Below, one piece after another: positions 1 through 13,856 of a DNA stretch of 64,000 nt. Under the pieces are notes generated by a model. It did no database searches. It was not told the DNA's origin and saw only the letters and a program-made list of their open reading frames with translations. Every line of letters starts with the position of its first letter. Position 1 is the stretch's first letter. The translations under genes and the position numbers were made by a program. The stretch comes from Plecoglossus altivelis (lineage: Eukaryota > Chordata > Actinopteri > Osmeriformes > Plecoglossidae), in the NCBI GenBank assembly GCA_036571765.1, contig BROE01000012.1, positions 11,772,721 through 11,836,720 on the forward strand, given 5' to 3'.

Positions 1-757
1 GCAGTCATTCTGACCAATGGAGCCAGCGCAGATTAGAGCTGGGAGTGTCTGAATGGCAAACTGACATGGAGCTGTCAGGGACAGCGCTCTGTTGGGGACA
101 ACGCTCTGTCAGGAAGGAGTAATGTCATTTTAGTGGAGAGAGTTCAATGGTGAAACTAACAAAGCAATAGAATTTGGTGCAGCCTGCCACAAATGAATCT
201 TTTAAATCCAGCTTGCTTTCTGCTTCCTCCAATCAGAGACGTGAATCAAACATGGAACAGATGGTGACCTGTTGACCCCATATACATCAATCCAACAGAA
301 AGGGTGATAATTCGGTTAAAACGGCGATTCTGAAATTGGCAACATAAATAGGTTTCTTTTTATTTAGATTTGCTGAGCTGAGAACATCCATCTTGACTCT
401 TTAAATGTGCATTCCTTTATTTGGACTGAGATTCTGTTTACATTTTGTCGAAAGCCATACAAATGACATATGTGAGATTGTGAGTGTGTGTGTGTCCTAA
501 CATAAAAGTTCAATTAATACCACATACCCAAACCTGCGTATTTCTTCCTACCCAGAGATACCATTGCTGTTTGTACGAGACCTGATTGAATGACCCATTC
601 CTCTGATGTCAAACTTAATCAATGTTAGGACTTATCCAAGCTTTGCTTTTCATATCGGGCCCCTGGCTTCTGCCATCCTGTACTGTGTTTTAATCCCCTG
701 TCTAGACAAATGTATGGGCTGTTGCATCCCTCGTCATTTGGCCCCCTGGAATCACAA
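1..757. other. Non-coding, no gene recognised
   Basis: AT-leaning sequence with a short duplicated phrase around 78-110 (CAGCGCTCTGT / CAACGCTCTGT). No exon, RNA gene or complete mobile element is apparent. Confidence 0.6.
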
Positions 758-779
758 GCAGGCAGGCAGGCAGGCAGGA

Positions 780-834
<55 letters not shown>

Positions 835-836
835 CA
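758..836. repeat. (GCAG)n tetranucleotide microsatellite
   Basis: About 19 units of GCAG with one interruption near 778-781. It creates poly-(AGRQ) and poly-(ACLP) frames on the two strands; these are repeat by-products. Confidence 0.97.
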
Positions 837-943
837 TTATTGTGGCCCTAAAGTGGAACACGATGGCTTCGCCTGCTAAAAGCACTTGCTGCTCTCTCAA
901 ACTGGTGTCATTAGAAGAGGAGATAGGAGCTTTCTGTTTCCTC

Positions 944-1113
944 CCTGTCTCTCACCCATGCCTTCCTGTCTCTCACCCATGCCTTCCTGTCTCTCACCCA
1001 TGCCTCCCTGTCTCTCATCCCTGCCTCCCTGTCTCTCATCCCTGCATCCCTGTCTCTCATCCCTGCCTCCCTGTCTCTCGTGTCTGCCTGCCTGTCTCTC
1101 GTCCCTGCCTCCC
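944..1113. repeat. 21-bp minisatellite, about 8 copies
   Basis: The unit is CCTGTCTCTC followed by ACCCATGCCTT, drifting to ATCCCTGCCTC and GTCCCTGCCTC in later copies. Period 21 keeps frames open (LPVSHPC on one strand), but no gene is implied. It is followed by a pyrimidine-rich tract to about 1460 with (CT)n at 1371-1398. Confidence 0.93.
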
Positions 1114-1460
1114 TGGCCAACCATCTGCCTCGATTTCCTTTCACTGCATCGACAGCTGTCACTTTCTGAGGCCTCATTACACCTCTCTCATTCACTCTGT
1201 CTCCGTCCATGTACACACCGCATTCCCTCCCCCCCTCTCCTTTTTTGTATCTCATACTAAATCGCTCTCTCCTTCTCTTACTCTTTTACTCTCTTCACAT
1301 CTGCTTTGCTTCTTGTTTTTTTCACCCCGATCATCTCTCAGTTCTGCGGACGTCTCTTTGCATTTAACCCCATTCTCTCTCTCTCTCTCTCGCTCTCTTA
1401 CTCCCTCTTTCTCCCTCATCCTGTCTTTCACTTGCTTTCCTCTCCCTCCTTCACAAGCTG

Positions 1461-3585
1461 GTCTAGTTATCTGATTGGCAGGTAATTACCAGTTTGGTGA
1501 CAGCGACCCATTTCACGAGTTGAAAGGTCATTATGGCCACCATCCCTATTTATGGCTTATCAAGCTTTGCCCCTCCCCTTTCTCCCCCTCTCCAGCCCCC
1601 TTTGGAAAGTTGTGTTCCTTTTGTCCTCACTTTGTAAGGATAGAACAATCGGGACATGAAAGGGCAGATTCAGGCCGTGGTTCTGGTGTTCTAAGTGCAG
1701 TGAGGAAACAGCCAGTCTGCTTGTCTCAACACTGACAGCAGAGGAGAGAGGGAGAAATTGTTGTCTGCCCCGAGCTGGTTTTAACTACTATTATTACCAG
1801 AGGCTCAGCCAGGTAATCTGTGAGATTTAAGGCCCCACGTGAAGAGGTCACTCTAAGACATGCCCTGGACAAAAGAAAGTTTGATGAGGTCACGTCGAGA
1901 GAAAGAAGAAAACCACCAAAGCTTATTCACGATTGGATAAACACGATATCCAATCATATCAAAACAACTGACCAACGTTGCTCGATACATTCAAGAGATG
2001 CACATCCACACCCATCCAGTAATATGTTCTCGTGTTTCTAACTTTGGGAGGTTAGTAACAGCATAAAAGTAACAGCATGATCTACTTGTTCAAAGCCCAG
2101 AGGGCAGTTCTTTTCACCCTTAGTTTAAACCGTCTGCCCTTTAGAACATCTAGCTGTTTCTGTGATCTTGGACGGTGGCTCGCTGATTCTTGTTGGCAGT
2201 CACCCTTGTGACCTCTCTCTCGCACTTGGCTCATTCGTAAAATTACCACGTCAAATCAGCACCCCAACAACCCTTTGTTGTTCAAAGGGCATTTTTGGCC
2301 TCCCATTTAGCATTAACACCCCTGCTCTAAAAGTGACACACACACTAACCAGCAAAGCCATTAGCATAGTCTATGGCCTTATTTTCTTAATGAGTCACAA
2401 TGCACTTAGCATTAAGGGTTGGACAAAAGACTTGGACAACAAAAAACATTGGCTTTTTAATGCTGAACTGATGTTGAACACTGCTGTTTTCAAGTGCAAA
2501 TGAAGCAGTTTGGGGGTTGTAGATCACATCAATTGCTCACTCTTGAATAGGATTTTGGTTTAGATGGAAAAAGTGGAAGATCTGTTTTCCTTGCCATCTC
2601 AACTCAGTCCAAACATGCTGTCTGTAGACTGTCTACAGGGGTCTGTAAACCCCATAAAACAGGCCTCTTTCCCTTTCCTTTCCGGCTTTAGTCCGTTCAA
2701 AATTATGCAATGTCAATACAGTCTTTCTTTAGCTTCTGAAAGCTTTCATTTGTGGTGTAGCTTAAATGATGCAGGAGAACAAGACTGACACAGGCAGGCA
2801 GGCACAGCCGTGCTGTGGGTTCTCAACAGCAAGCTCGTGTTGGGATGCGCGAGGTCACGGCTAACCAACCGTGGCCACCCGTCTGAGTCACAGACCGGGC
2901 CACACAGAGAACGCCAGCCCGTGGAACGGATACCAGAGAAATCTACTTCAGTTACTCAAACAAAGTATTTGCACTTCCTTATTTCCCATCTCTGCTTATC
3001 AACGATGGCTCTTTCTCCAATCAGCCATGAGTCAGACCTGAGGGGAGACTGGGGCGTGGTGTCCAGAGACAGGGATACCTAACCACAGGCCAACACCACA
3101 AAACAGTTTGTGCTGACTAGCAGTTTCTGGCTGGCTGTCTCTGCCAACGTACTACGCCAAATGAGAAGAGACCAACATTTAATGCAGCTATGACTCTCTA
3201 GTCCAACATTACTTCAACCGTCATTTAAAACATTTGCCTTCGCTTGTCTTTAAATTAGATCCCTTTCTTTAGATATTTTTTTAACTTTAATTATATTGAT
3301 AGAGACTGTTGGTAAAAGCCAAGGAAGCTAACTCGGTCTCATGCATTGTGACCTACAGCTTAGTGGTATGTGCGCTACCACGTAAGCCACCAGAGTACCC
3401 CAAATTAGACCCTTTTCTTTGTCAGCCCAGATTGAACCAGTAACATCTATCTGGCTGCAAGGGCCTTCATTTTCCCACTCAGCCGGTGCCAGACAGAGGA
3501 GAGAGAGAGACGCTGTTACGCATCATCAAAAAGCACCCTATTCCTGATTGATATGCACCTACAGTCCCCATGCAGGCTGCTGCAG
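1461..3585. other. Non-coding, no gene recognised
   Basis: Mixed unique sequence with short frames lacking recognisable similarity. A small imperfect hairpin lies at 3359-3386 (arms CTTAGTGGTA / TACCACGTAAG), perhaps a fragment of an old short repeat. A GA-rich patch occurs at 3494-3510. Confidence 0.55.
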
Positions 3586-3778
3586 TAAAGAGGGGGAGTG
3601 GCAGAGTGGGAGGAGAGGGAGGCGAGAGGCAGGGAGGAAAGGGGTAGAAGGAGAGAGAAGGGGGCGAGAGGCAGGGATGAGAGGAGGAGGGAGAGAGAGG
3701 GAGGTGAGGGTGAGAGAGGGGAGATGATAGGGACAGGGAGTGGAGGAGAGGGAGAGAAGAAGAGAGAGGGGGAGAGAG
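3586..3778. repeat. Purine-rich GGGAGA tract
   Basis: About 190 bp of almost pure A/G on the plus strand (GGGAGAG-type), low complexity. Such tracts can adopt triplex structures; no function is shown. Confidence 0.9.
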
Positions 3779-5218
3779 CTAGCTAGCACAGAAAGAAACA
3801 GAGATGAAAAGCCTACAGTAAGTCTCTATGATCTCTCCTTGCCCAGCACCAAGCCTACTGTCTAGGAAAACATGTCCGCACCTGGTATTGAGATAAGTGT
3901 CCGATTGCTGCTCCGCTAACCGCCAAATTAGCATGATATTCATCTATTGATTTTCTCTTTGTACAAACGCATGCTCTTCGAGGTGCTTGCCTGTGGTGTG
4001 GTTGAAAAGGTTAAGCGTATGAAACGCAGGTTATGGTAGAATTCAGGCAGCGTTGATATATGACAGAAGAATAGGAGGCTACCCCTGGAGACGAAAGAAC
4101 AGAAATACAGTGATCAATGTTTGTATTTCTGCCCTTTATCAGGTTTCCTGCTGCTAAAGGTCAAAGCTTTCCTGCTGTTGGGAGCACAGGTGGTGATGTA
4201 CAGCATATGTTTAAGCACACAGACCCTTCTCTTACTTTGTGTAGAATGGTAGGAGCGTTACCTTATTTTGTACAATTAGAGGACATTCCCAAGATGTCCT
4301 GTTTCACCCAGGTTCTCACTCCCTACTTCTCTCACATACTCTTTCCCTTCTCTCTGCAACTGTAGCTGTTTGGTGGGACACCAGGCAAAGACAAGAGGGA
4401 GGAATAGTCATTATAAAGTTGCTTCGGGCTTCTCTCCAATGTTTTTCAATTCTAAAAGCATCACAAGTCAGGCGTCGTTGGCAGCCGAAACGGGATTTTT
4501 ACCTGCCGCCACATCACCTGAATTAAGAGAACACCTAACACACAGCACACACACAGCACACACACACACTGTGGCTGTCTTATTGACTCGTGAGGCATCA
4601 GACCAACAGTTCACCTTGTTAAACCAGACAAAGAGCTCCGGTATATGACAGCTGACATAAATCACTGCAAAGATGTGACATTGTGTTGCCAATCCACAGC
4701 ATTTTGAAACCCCGCCTGGCTCAATTAACAGCACAAAAAGATATTGGTGTGGTATCATTATATAGCTTGTTAGCTGGATGGACTCATTTTTCTTTTCTTT
4801 GTGATGTCGTTTCAAACTAGGACATTTCAACTTTCATGCCCATGACTTCAAGTTCACCCCTTTAGTCACCCCCCATTGTGTTGCCTGGTTTCTATTGTGG
4901 TTGACGGTTGACAATTATGACTTTGTTTATGGCCCAAGCGAGTCTCCATAACCATCTGGCGACAGCAGGCCAAGCTCTTTGAAGCAATGGCGGCCGTTGT
5001 ACCGACATGAGGTCTGGGCTTGGGGTCTGGCGTGTGCTAATTGAATTAAGTATGCAAAGGCCATAGACAGAACCCTGACCGCCTCACACACGTGTACGTC
5101 TGCCGACACACACACCACCGTTGGCCCTCGCACCAGTATCACCACTCACCCAACGCACCACATTAACGCTGCACGCGCACAAAGATCCACTGCCCTTGTT
5201 TCCCCTGCAAAATACCCC

Positions 5219-5221
<3 letters not shown>
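3779..5221. other. Non-coding, with a short (CA)n patch
   Basis: No exon recognised. CA-rich at 4541-4570. Otherwise unique-looking sequence. Confidence 0.55.
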
Positions 5222-5268
<47 letters not shown>

Positions 5269-5271
5269 ACA
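5222..5271. repeat. (CA)n microsatellite
   Basis: Nearly perfect CA dinucleotide run with one A interruption near its end. Confidence 0.97.
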
Positions 5272-5599
5272 TACAAGAGCCTGGTCACACACAGGGAAAC
5301 ACACTTCTTGGCCCTACGACACTCTCATTTGCAGAGGGATGTGATCTGTGGTGCCAGATGGCCAATGCCAAGGATTTCTCATTGCGAATGTACAAGACAA
5401 GAATCTGTCCAACAGATCGTCCATGCAAGCCAAACCATGTCTAAAATACGTGCAGGGATTTAACGAGCAGAACCCCATCTCTCTTCTTCCCTGTTTAGTC
5501 AGCCACGCTCTCTTTGGTTTAACTGAATACCAGTCAGCTAATCGATTGATTACTCACTGGATTCCTCATAAGATCACACAGTCGTCCTTTTATTCTCTT

Positions 5600-8500
5600 T
5601 TCCATCCCCTCTCCTTATTCCTCTCCTCTATTGCAAAGGCTGAAGCTGAGAAGGTGTTTATTTTAGAGCACAGAGTGCATATTGAATACAGTCCTAGGTT
5701 CTGTTCCAAGACTTTCAGGACATATTCAAATTTCATTCCAAATTATTTTTCCCCCTCAGTTATTTCAATTAGTGTTGTGAACTTTTTCTCCGTATTTCCG
5801 AAAAGTTCAATCACTGGCAGTGACACAAGTGTTCCTAAGGCTTTGTGATTCCATTTTACAACTGTATGCACTAGAAGTATTTTTATTACTCACTGAGATT
5901 TATTTAGACAATCTCAATTTTCTATTTGAAGAAATATGAAATACATAAAGTGCTTAGTCATAAAACATTAAGAGTCATTTTCACAGTTTTGTTTTTATTG
6001 ATACCAAGAGAAAATAAACAGAATATTGAATTACTTCCCAATGACAATATGCCCTGGCCTCACTTTTATAAAGAAGTGGCACATGTGACTCATTGTCCAC
6101 ACTCCAGTGGACCAAACAACATCCAATCCCCTATGCTGTTGTTACATTCCAACCTTCCTCCACCAATTCCAGTCAGGGGCCTAGGCCTGTCACATCATCC
6201 TGCCACTCCTTTCAATCATCTGGAGTCCGTAACCGCCAAACTCCCTTCAAATACGTTATCCCAGGGCCCCAGTTTTCTGGCTGCAGTCTGTCTACCACAA
6301 ACCACAAATGCTTGGTTTGTGGACCCTTAGATCATATTCGTCCACAAAATACAATAAAACAGAGTCAGATTCGATCTATGAAGAAAAAAAGGGTGGGATG
6401 AAATATAAGGGCATTTAATGTGACATATTGCACTTAAAATGAGCTAGTATTACAAACTGTTAGATTAGATTACGTTTTTGTCATGAAGTTGGTAGATTTC
6501 GGGGTGGGTGTAGACAAATATGTATAGACACATTTAAGGCATAGTTATCCTACAATACATATCGTGATTGATAGTGTAGAACAATCTTGTAATAAATTCC
6601 TTTGCACATGAAACAAAACAATGTATTTGAATGCTGTGATATTGTAATGGAAAACATGTTTTGGTATACTTGAACACACACTAAATCACTGTAGAGTAGT
6701 AATCCTGAATTAAATAAAAAATGAACACTGTTTAATACCAGTAAATAGATATGAAAGCCTGTGTTTAACACTTATGCATCTTGCAGCTTTTTAATTAAAA
6801 GATAAACACAACAATTGTTGTTCAAGGTGTAGCTAGGGACTTAATTTCAGCAGAGGGATAATGTTCAGATGCAAGTCCAGGATGTTGAGACATGGATTAA
6901 CGTTTCATGAGATTGTTCACAGTCTCCGCAGGTGGGTAAACATTTTGTGAAGAGAATACACATGGCTGTGGTTTATATGTTGTACAAAACACACTGATGC
7001 AGTTAAAACATGATTACTGAGTGATTGTACTAACTGTACACTGTTAGTGATTGAACCATAGGACTTGTAAAAAAGAAAGAAAAAAAAAAGAAAAAGAAGT
7101 AACTAACTGTATTTGTATTAAGTTTTGTAATACTTTTTCATATACTTTAGCTGTAAAGTGCAAAAGGCCACAGCCAAACTGATCTGATACCTGTTGTAAT
7201 GGTTCTATGGGACAGATATGCATAAACTGACTGATATCTTCGTTGTCTACCTAGTATACAACATTTGAAATTATACTCGACTCAATTCAGAAGAGTGCAT
7301 GCTTCATAAGATCTGTTTCACCTAACAAGCTATAGCATGTACAACATGAGGATTACTTCTATGTATTAAATCATACTGGGGTTTTTTAAACTTACAGACA
7401 GGTCCCAATCAATTAATGGAGTCAGTCCTTGAACTCTGCAGTATTGCTGTTTGACATGAGTTGCCATACACTGCATCTATTATATAGCTATCTACATCAC
7501 TTGTCTTGGTTCTTACCCAGGAGAAGAGTATGGAATGAGTATTTATTATCGTTTATTATATATTACTTCTTTGAAAAACATAATTATGCTTCTAATAAGA
7601 TGTGACCTCCTGTTCATGCTCAGTGAGTTGTATTAATTCTTCATTAGCTCCTATTAGCATATTTATTGGATACCTTTATCTGAATTCATATTTTCGGGAG
7701 GTAAAAGTAGAAAATAAGATGGAAAACTTAAAAAAAAAAAAACACAAAGAAAAACATTTTCTGAGTCCCAAATGAAACAAGCCCTTGACTTAACTCTTAG
7801 CTTAGGTTCCTGCATGATCTTTGTACACTCGATACCTGCAACTAGACCGGAAGTGAAAATCCGCCACGCCCTGCTGTATAACAGGTGATGTAGCAGTGAG
7901 GCTTCCATAGGTATGACCGTACAACACAGGAAGTTCATCTAAAGATCACTGAGCACTGATTCGGCCCCTTAGGCCATGAAGAAATCCTGAAATAGTGACA
8001 AAATCATCTCTAGTATCTCTGCTCATTTGGTAGAAGGAGACACAGATGAATGCAGGACCGAAGCAAACTGGGCACTGATGCAAACGAATGGAACAGCTTG
8101 TATTCTGATAACGACTCATCGCTCCACTTAAAACCCACGAATCTGATCGTTGTGACACCGTTCGATACAATATAGCATCTGAACAAGCTGGACATGGAAG
8201 CCAAGAAGATTGGTATTCTTCTGCTGTGGGATCTTTTGATAAATGGTTTGTTATCATTTTCCTAGTGGCAAGAATTGGTCTAATTTCAGAAGTAAACTAT
8301 CCTATTATCTACAATTTCATAGCTAAATTATTTTATTCCATTTACAAGACTGAGAAAACGGACTATGTTATTAATCTTGCAATTATGATTTAAATTAAAG
8401 ACTGAGATTAGAATGCAGAAGTCATTATCAGGTTCCATTGTTTCTCATCCCAGCAATTATTAAGCTTGTTATCAAACCTTGATTTTCTCAAGGTTGATCA

Positions 8501-8950
8501 CTGATGATCAACTCACCGCAAATATTGTCTTTCTGTGAACTTGAACAAAGAATCATCACAGTAATCATTTCTTTAAGACAAGTATTTGTCCTTGAACGAA
8601 TCACATCGAATTCTCACAGTATACAGTATACAACACCATGATAATCAGACAAATTAAGCATCTATCTTAAGCAACAACAACAAAAATAGTAGTACCCAAT
8701 GAGCCACATAAAAATGTAAAAACATCAACATTTAACTGTCATACTGCCTATATAAGTCTGATTATGCATTATGCATCTGAAGAAAATCATCAAAGACAGC
8801 GAGATGAATTTTTGTCTCAACATTCATGAACCACTCCTTTTGATGATAGTTCCCGAAACTGAACATATAATTTAGGTTATAAAAACTAAAGTTTTGAAAT
8901 AACGATAAAGCTTTGAGAATATTGATCGAGCACAGTTCCATATCATTCAC
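5600..8950. other. Long AT-rich block, 3'-UTR-like, no coding exon seen
   Basis: About 3.3 kb of strongly AT-rich sequence with A-rich runs (7072-7102, 7730-7742) and many TGTA and ATTTA-type words, resembling vertebrate 3' UTR or gene-desert DNA. I see no upstream coding exon, so a transcript cannot be assigned. Confidence 0.35.
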
Positions 8951-9211
8951 TCAGTAGACCAGAGGTGGTGAAAAATCTTGTGAGTAGAGGAGTTGTATTA
9001 GCTAATTAAGCACACACTGTTGTACTTTGCATTTAAGGCCAGTCCATAGGACGTCTACAGTCAATCTTGAGGCCCAACTTACTTTCTTACTACAGGGTTT
9101 GTGTCACTAGTACAACATGTGTGCAGTTATTTGTCTCTTAGCTAATTATGACTATGTTTACCATTCCGAGGCTTATCGTTTAATCAGTTACCCGCATCTT
9201 AGTCCGTGTCC

Positions 9212-9246
9212 CTTCCGGGCACGAGATGGCGGCTGTTCCAACGTCT
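9212..9246 (+). promoter_or_regulatory. ETS plus YY1 motif pair, candidate promoter
   Basis: CTTCCGG (9212-9218) is followed by GATGGCGGC (9225-9233), the core of the YY1 consensus AAGATGGCGGC. In many housekeeping promoters this YY1 form lies just downstream of the start site and overlaps the initiator ATG. Here ATG 9226 reads MAAVPTS to 9246, followed by GTAAAC, a possible weak donor. CpGs are locally enriched from about 9190 to 9535. No second exon was found, so a transcript is only suggested. Confidence 0.35.
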
Positions 9247-9559
9247 GTAAACAAGCCAGACTAATCAATAGCTGACATAAACAAATAACGGGCTAGAGGC
9301 AAGACTATATAACCTTGGTACGTATTGAAATGCATAGCTGCCCAAACACGGTGTCTCGGTGGCAGACGGATTCCCAGACAGGTCAGGTGGCTTGCGTAAC
9401 GAAGCTTCTGGTCCTTAATCAATGTTTGAGATTGAAATGGATCGCTTGAGGCACGTTCGCCGTGTCGTCGTCTAAGAGCTCTGAGAGAGGTTGCTCGGAG
9501 AGGTTTTAGGCATACATTCATATTTCATCACGGACCGGACATAGCTAAGAAAATATATC

Positions 9560-10636
9560 ATTCAAATATTTGCTGTGGAGGGCACAAACAAATCGACTCA
9601 TTGGGATTCCTCGCTATCAAGCCCTTTGGATCTCCCCCTGGGGTCGGTTTGTTTGACACAGGCCATGTAGGTGAAAGGCAAACTTTTTTTCTTCCTTTTG
9701 CTGACCTTTTTCTGATTAAGGCGGGATGCTATTCTGCAGTGTCAGGCGTTTTATAGAAATTCAAATTAACTGTAGTCACTGAATAGAGGCAAGTGTGCAT
9801 TGTGCATCTTTGGTGTCTGTGCCCTGCGAACGAAGTTGTTTGTGATTCAAATACAGCCACTTGGGACATGCACATACTGTAGCCTACAGTTGTTACAGTC
9901 TTTCCCTCTGTTATTGCTTGGGGAAGAAATGTGCAATGTTTATGGTCAAACACTGTCACTAGATGTAAGTTAACTTGACCAGAACAAGTGTATCTCTATG
10001 TAAATTTTTGTTAGTCGTCGGATTAATCTAATTAAGAATGAAATAGTGTGTGAAGTAGATGATGAGGATATATGCAGCCAATTCTAGAAGCAGAGCTTTT
10101 AATTGTCAATGACATGTGGCATGACAGCCATTAATCATCGAGGACGGGAAAGAATCATAATTCTTGTTATTCTTGTGGGTTTAACATGACTTTCATGGAT
10201 GCATTTGAGGTCTAACTGACACAACTATGTGGATTAAACCCTGTATTGTCGATCTCAGCGACGGCTCTCTTCCTCCCTTGTGCGTCAGCAAGCCGACCAG
10301 TCCCAGGAGACAGAGGGGGGAGGGGCATCGATTTGGTTCGTTTGGTTGCTCTCCATCTCATCACCAGCCTCTGTGTTTTGATGAGCTCTCAATTCCTCCT
10401 GTTGAGGCTCCTGCTAGGCCACCTGTGGGCTGGGTAGAGGAGACAGAGGGCAGAACGTGCGGCTGCTCTAAGCACAGACTTCTTCTTCTCTGATTCGAGC
10501 TGTTAGCCTTGCCTTTTACCATCACGCTGGGCTTGTAGATTTCCCAGGCGGCCACAGGCATAATGACAAGGGTCCTTACGCCATCTAGTCCTCTGCTTGT
10601 ACTTCATCATGCTGTGTGTATTGTATTCTCACTCAC

Positions 10637-10683
<47 letters not shown>

Positions 10684-13600
10684 CCTCCAGGTTTGTTTCT
10701 GAGACGTCTAGTGCGTGATGTACAAGTCTGCGGCGATGCTTTGAACCTACGTCATTTCATGAAAGCATGCTGGGATTGATTTCCATACAATCACAGCTTG
10801 TATTTCTAAACATACACGTCTATTAAGAACGGGAGGAGATGAAACGAAGGAAAGAGCAGAAGGTAATTGAATTCACTCTCTCAACTAACTCATTTGCCTT
10901 CATTAGATTTTTAATATCGGAGCTGGGAGCAACCATTTAGGAGTGTTAATGAATAGATGCATATTAATGATTACATGAACTTATGAATTTCATGCATAAC
11001 TAAGCAGCCTTGTTATGAAAGAATATTTGAAACCTGATTTACCAGGACAGGCTGAGGATCAGGTATGTCTAGTGAGGGTTCCTTATGAGCTGTTCAACTG
11101 AAATATGTTTTGGGGGAACTTTTTCTTCAAAAAAGACTTGAGGTTTAGATTTGTTTTGAGACAAGCTAGCCACTGTCGGATTGCTAATGCAGTTTTGCGT
11201 TGTACATTACATGAACTTCACCTCTCTATATCTTCACTACTACAAAATAATGGAATAGACAAGTTGTTCTGACCTGACTGCATGATAATCCTGTCATGGT
11301 GTCCTGTCCTGAATTTGTCATGCAGTGATATTTTCTCTGCTCACAAAACCGACAGCGCTACTTGTCAATAGCCAGGTTCTTTCCAGCAGTTTTCAGGTTC
11401 TTCCCTCCTATGGTGAGGTAAGAAAAAAAAAAAGATTTGATGGAGTGACAAAGACGTGTCAGTCAAACGGGTACTTCCTACTCACTTGAAATTCTCATCT
11501 GGTCTAAAAATGTCAAGATTATGTCTCTGAAGCTAAGGTCCTGTCCTGAGACAGAACACTGAAATACATGCCCAGACTGACAAAGGGCTATAGTGCTCAG
11601 GCAATGTCTTCAGGCTTCAAACCCACTCTATTCTTCATTCTTTGTATCCTAAATGCCAACCATGCTTATGAATACAAGTTGTGCATATGTTAAAAGATTA
11701 AGATGTACAATGTACAGTATAAAACAGTTCTAACTACATTTACAAAAACATTGTGTTTTGAATGTCTTCACAACCAAGCTCTTTTTGCCTCAAATGTCTG
11801 AGGTTTAATAACCAGACCTTTTACCTTCTGGGAGAGCAAGATAGGGCGCAAAACTTCAAGTTTGAAGACAACCATAGTTTGTTTCCAATTTCTTGTCTAC
11901 CTTAAGACAGACTCACCCCATAGAACAACAGCAGAATGACAATAGTTTGAACTTTACTTTATCTGGTTGTACATCTAAGCTACTGGCCAAACCAGCCAAA
12001 ATGGCGAGCCTTGTTGGTGACATTTGGTGACATTTAGAGTTGGAATGTGAATGCCTGAGTGAGAAAGTAAAAGGTCAAGACACTAGGGACACTTTGTCCA
12101 TTAAATTTGAACTGCGGCCAGACGTCTGTGTTTAATGTGACTTGGGCTGTTTTGTCTGTACCCGATAGTAATGCCCATTGATCCAGTCTCAAAGTTGTGA
12201 GGTGATTAATTTCTCCCCCCCTTTTTAAATACATTTTAATCATGTTTGTGTCTATGATCATCAACTAACATCAGGTAACTTGTATCTTCGAATCACTGAT
12301 CTATTTACAAGCTCCCATCGGGCTTATTTGAAACCAGACCATCTCAAATCTTGGTGTCCTTTTTTGCCACTGATGGTTACAGACCCTGTGATAGACCACT
12401 GTTAGTAATACTTTCTCATTTCAAAGAAATTCAGTAGCCAAAGGTACTAGCCACATCTTTACAGTCACAGGCACTGGCTATAAAAAAACACGTTTTTTTA
12501 TGGTGCCTTAATGAGCAGGTGTAGTATGCTACATGCATGGTAAATTACTCCAAAGATCATCTGTGTACCTTAGAGTGTGTCTAGCCCAATCTTTTACAAT
12601 AACTAGTATGACAAACTGTTTCAGTCATGATTCCTTTGTTTTGCACATTTTATAGAAGCCAGTGTGGTACCATCATCTTGTCAGCCTGTTGAATGATTTA
12701 TGTTGCGATAATTCAAGTTCTATCAGATGAATACTATTGATTATAATCCCACCATAAGATACAAACACCAGCACTCGGCCTGATGACAGAGACATGATAG
12801 TCTTGTCAAAGTTTCCTCTCTTTATATAAATCAATTCTGCGCCTGCTCAGTGCCCTTCCCCCGCCAGGTACAAACTGCCCCTGCGTGAACCAGTCCTGCT
12901 GAGCTGCAGAGAGCCAGCGGGGGGAAGGTGTCATCACTGACAGACCAGGATACATCAGGTTGCTCCCCTACAAGGGGCCGCAGCCAGGTAGGGGCCCAGG
13001 GCCGTGCACACATCCTGGGGAGCGGCTGATGGACCGGAACACGCTGCGACAAGACAGAGCCCAGCGGTGGCTTATAATTACAACACACAGCATATATCAC
13101 ATCTCAACACCCCAAGGCTTGTTGCTGCTTCAGAATGGATTCCCCTTCGGTAAGGTAGCTCTCTCAGTCAGTCAGAATGCGCCATAATGGGTGAATCGTA
13201 TGATTATATGCTGCAGGGACGTCGATTATGAAATTATGAGTGTGCAGCAGTTGAGATTGAGGTCGAAAACCCCCAGGAATTTGATGTGATCTCAGTTTTG
13301 GGAATAGAAAGGCAATGTAACATATTTTATCTTTCAGACTGAGAGTACATGCCTGTGAAAAGAAAAGAGATGATGTGGAATTAAAATGGAATCGAAGTAT
13401 TGCCTAAAGGCTTTTCTGTCATTGATTCTTGTACTGGTGGTACTGTAGCTATCCAGTGTATTGCAGCTACTGAGGCCAAACATTTTTCAAGAGCACAAGA
13501 GATAAGGATATAGCAGCCCAAAAAAATGCCAAAGAATTCTTCAAATTACAGACTGAAAAGTGTTTTAAAAGGTGGTAAGTTGAAGCACAGTAAATGCACG

Positions 13601-13850
13601 ATCTGTTTCCTTCTTGATATTTCTTATACGAGACCCTGTAAAGTGAGACGGTATCTCAACCTGTCTGAGTGTGTGCAGTGTATGGGTCCCTAAGAGTGTC
13701 TGCTCACAGAGAAGAAGTCTCTATTTCAAGAAAGGCAGTGAGACTAAAAACTGCTCTCTCAGGTGGGTTGCAGTCCTCTGTGATTTCTCCTTAATTAATG
13801 GCATACCATCTGTCTGTCTCCAGGGGGTGAGACTACCAGCTGCTCCTGCT
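9560..13850. other. Non-coding, possible conserved elements
   Basis: Mostly unique AT-rich sequence. It includes (TC)n at 10636-10682 and a dense group of TAAT, ATGCAT and ATTAAT words at about 10880-11020, as seen in homeodomain-bound enhancers. No gene recognised. Confidence 0.45.
10625..10682. repeat. (CTCA)n / (TC)n microsatellite
   Basis: A short CTCACTCACTCA lead-in followed by about 21 TC units. Confidence 0.96.
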
Positions 13851-13856
13851 TTGATC

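Noticed and set aside
710..1474. 254-codon plus-strand frame
   Set aside because: Made of the GCAG microsatellite, the 21-bp array and a pyrimidine tract; no protein similarity.
3340..3400. tRNA-like or SINE-head sequence around CTTAGTGGTATGTGCGC
   Set aside because: An A-box-like word and a small hairpin are present, but no B box at the right distance and no cloverleaf could be folded by eye.
5348..5848. 166-codon plus-strand frame
   Set aside because: No recognisable domain, no good start context, AT-rich composition like its non-coding surroundings.
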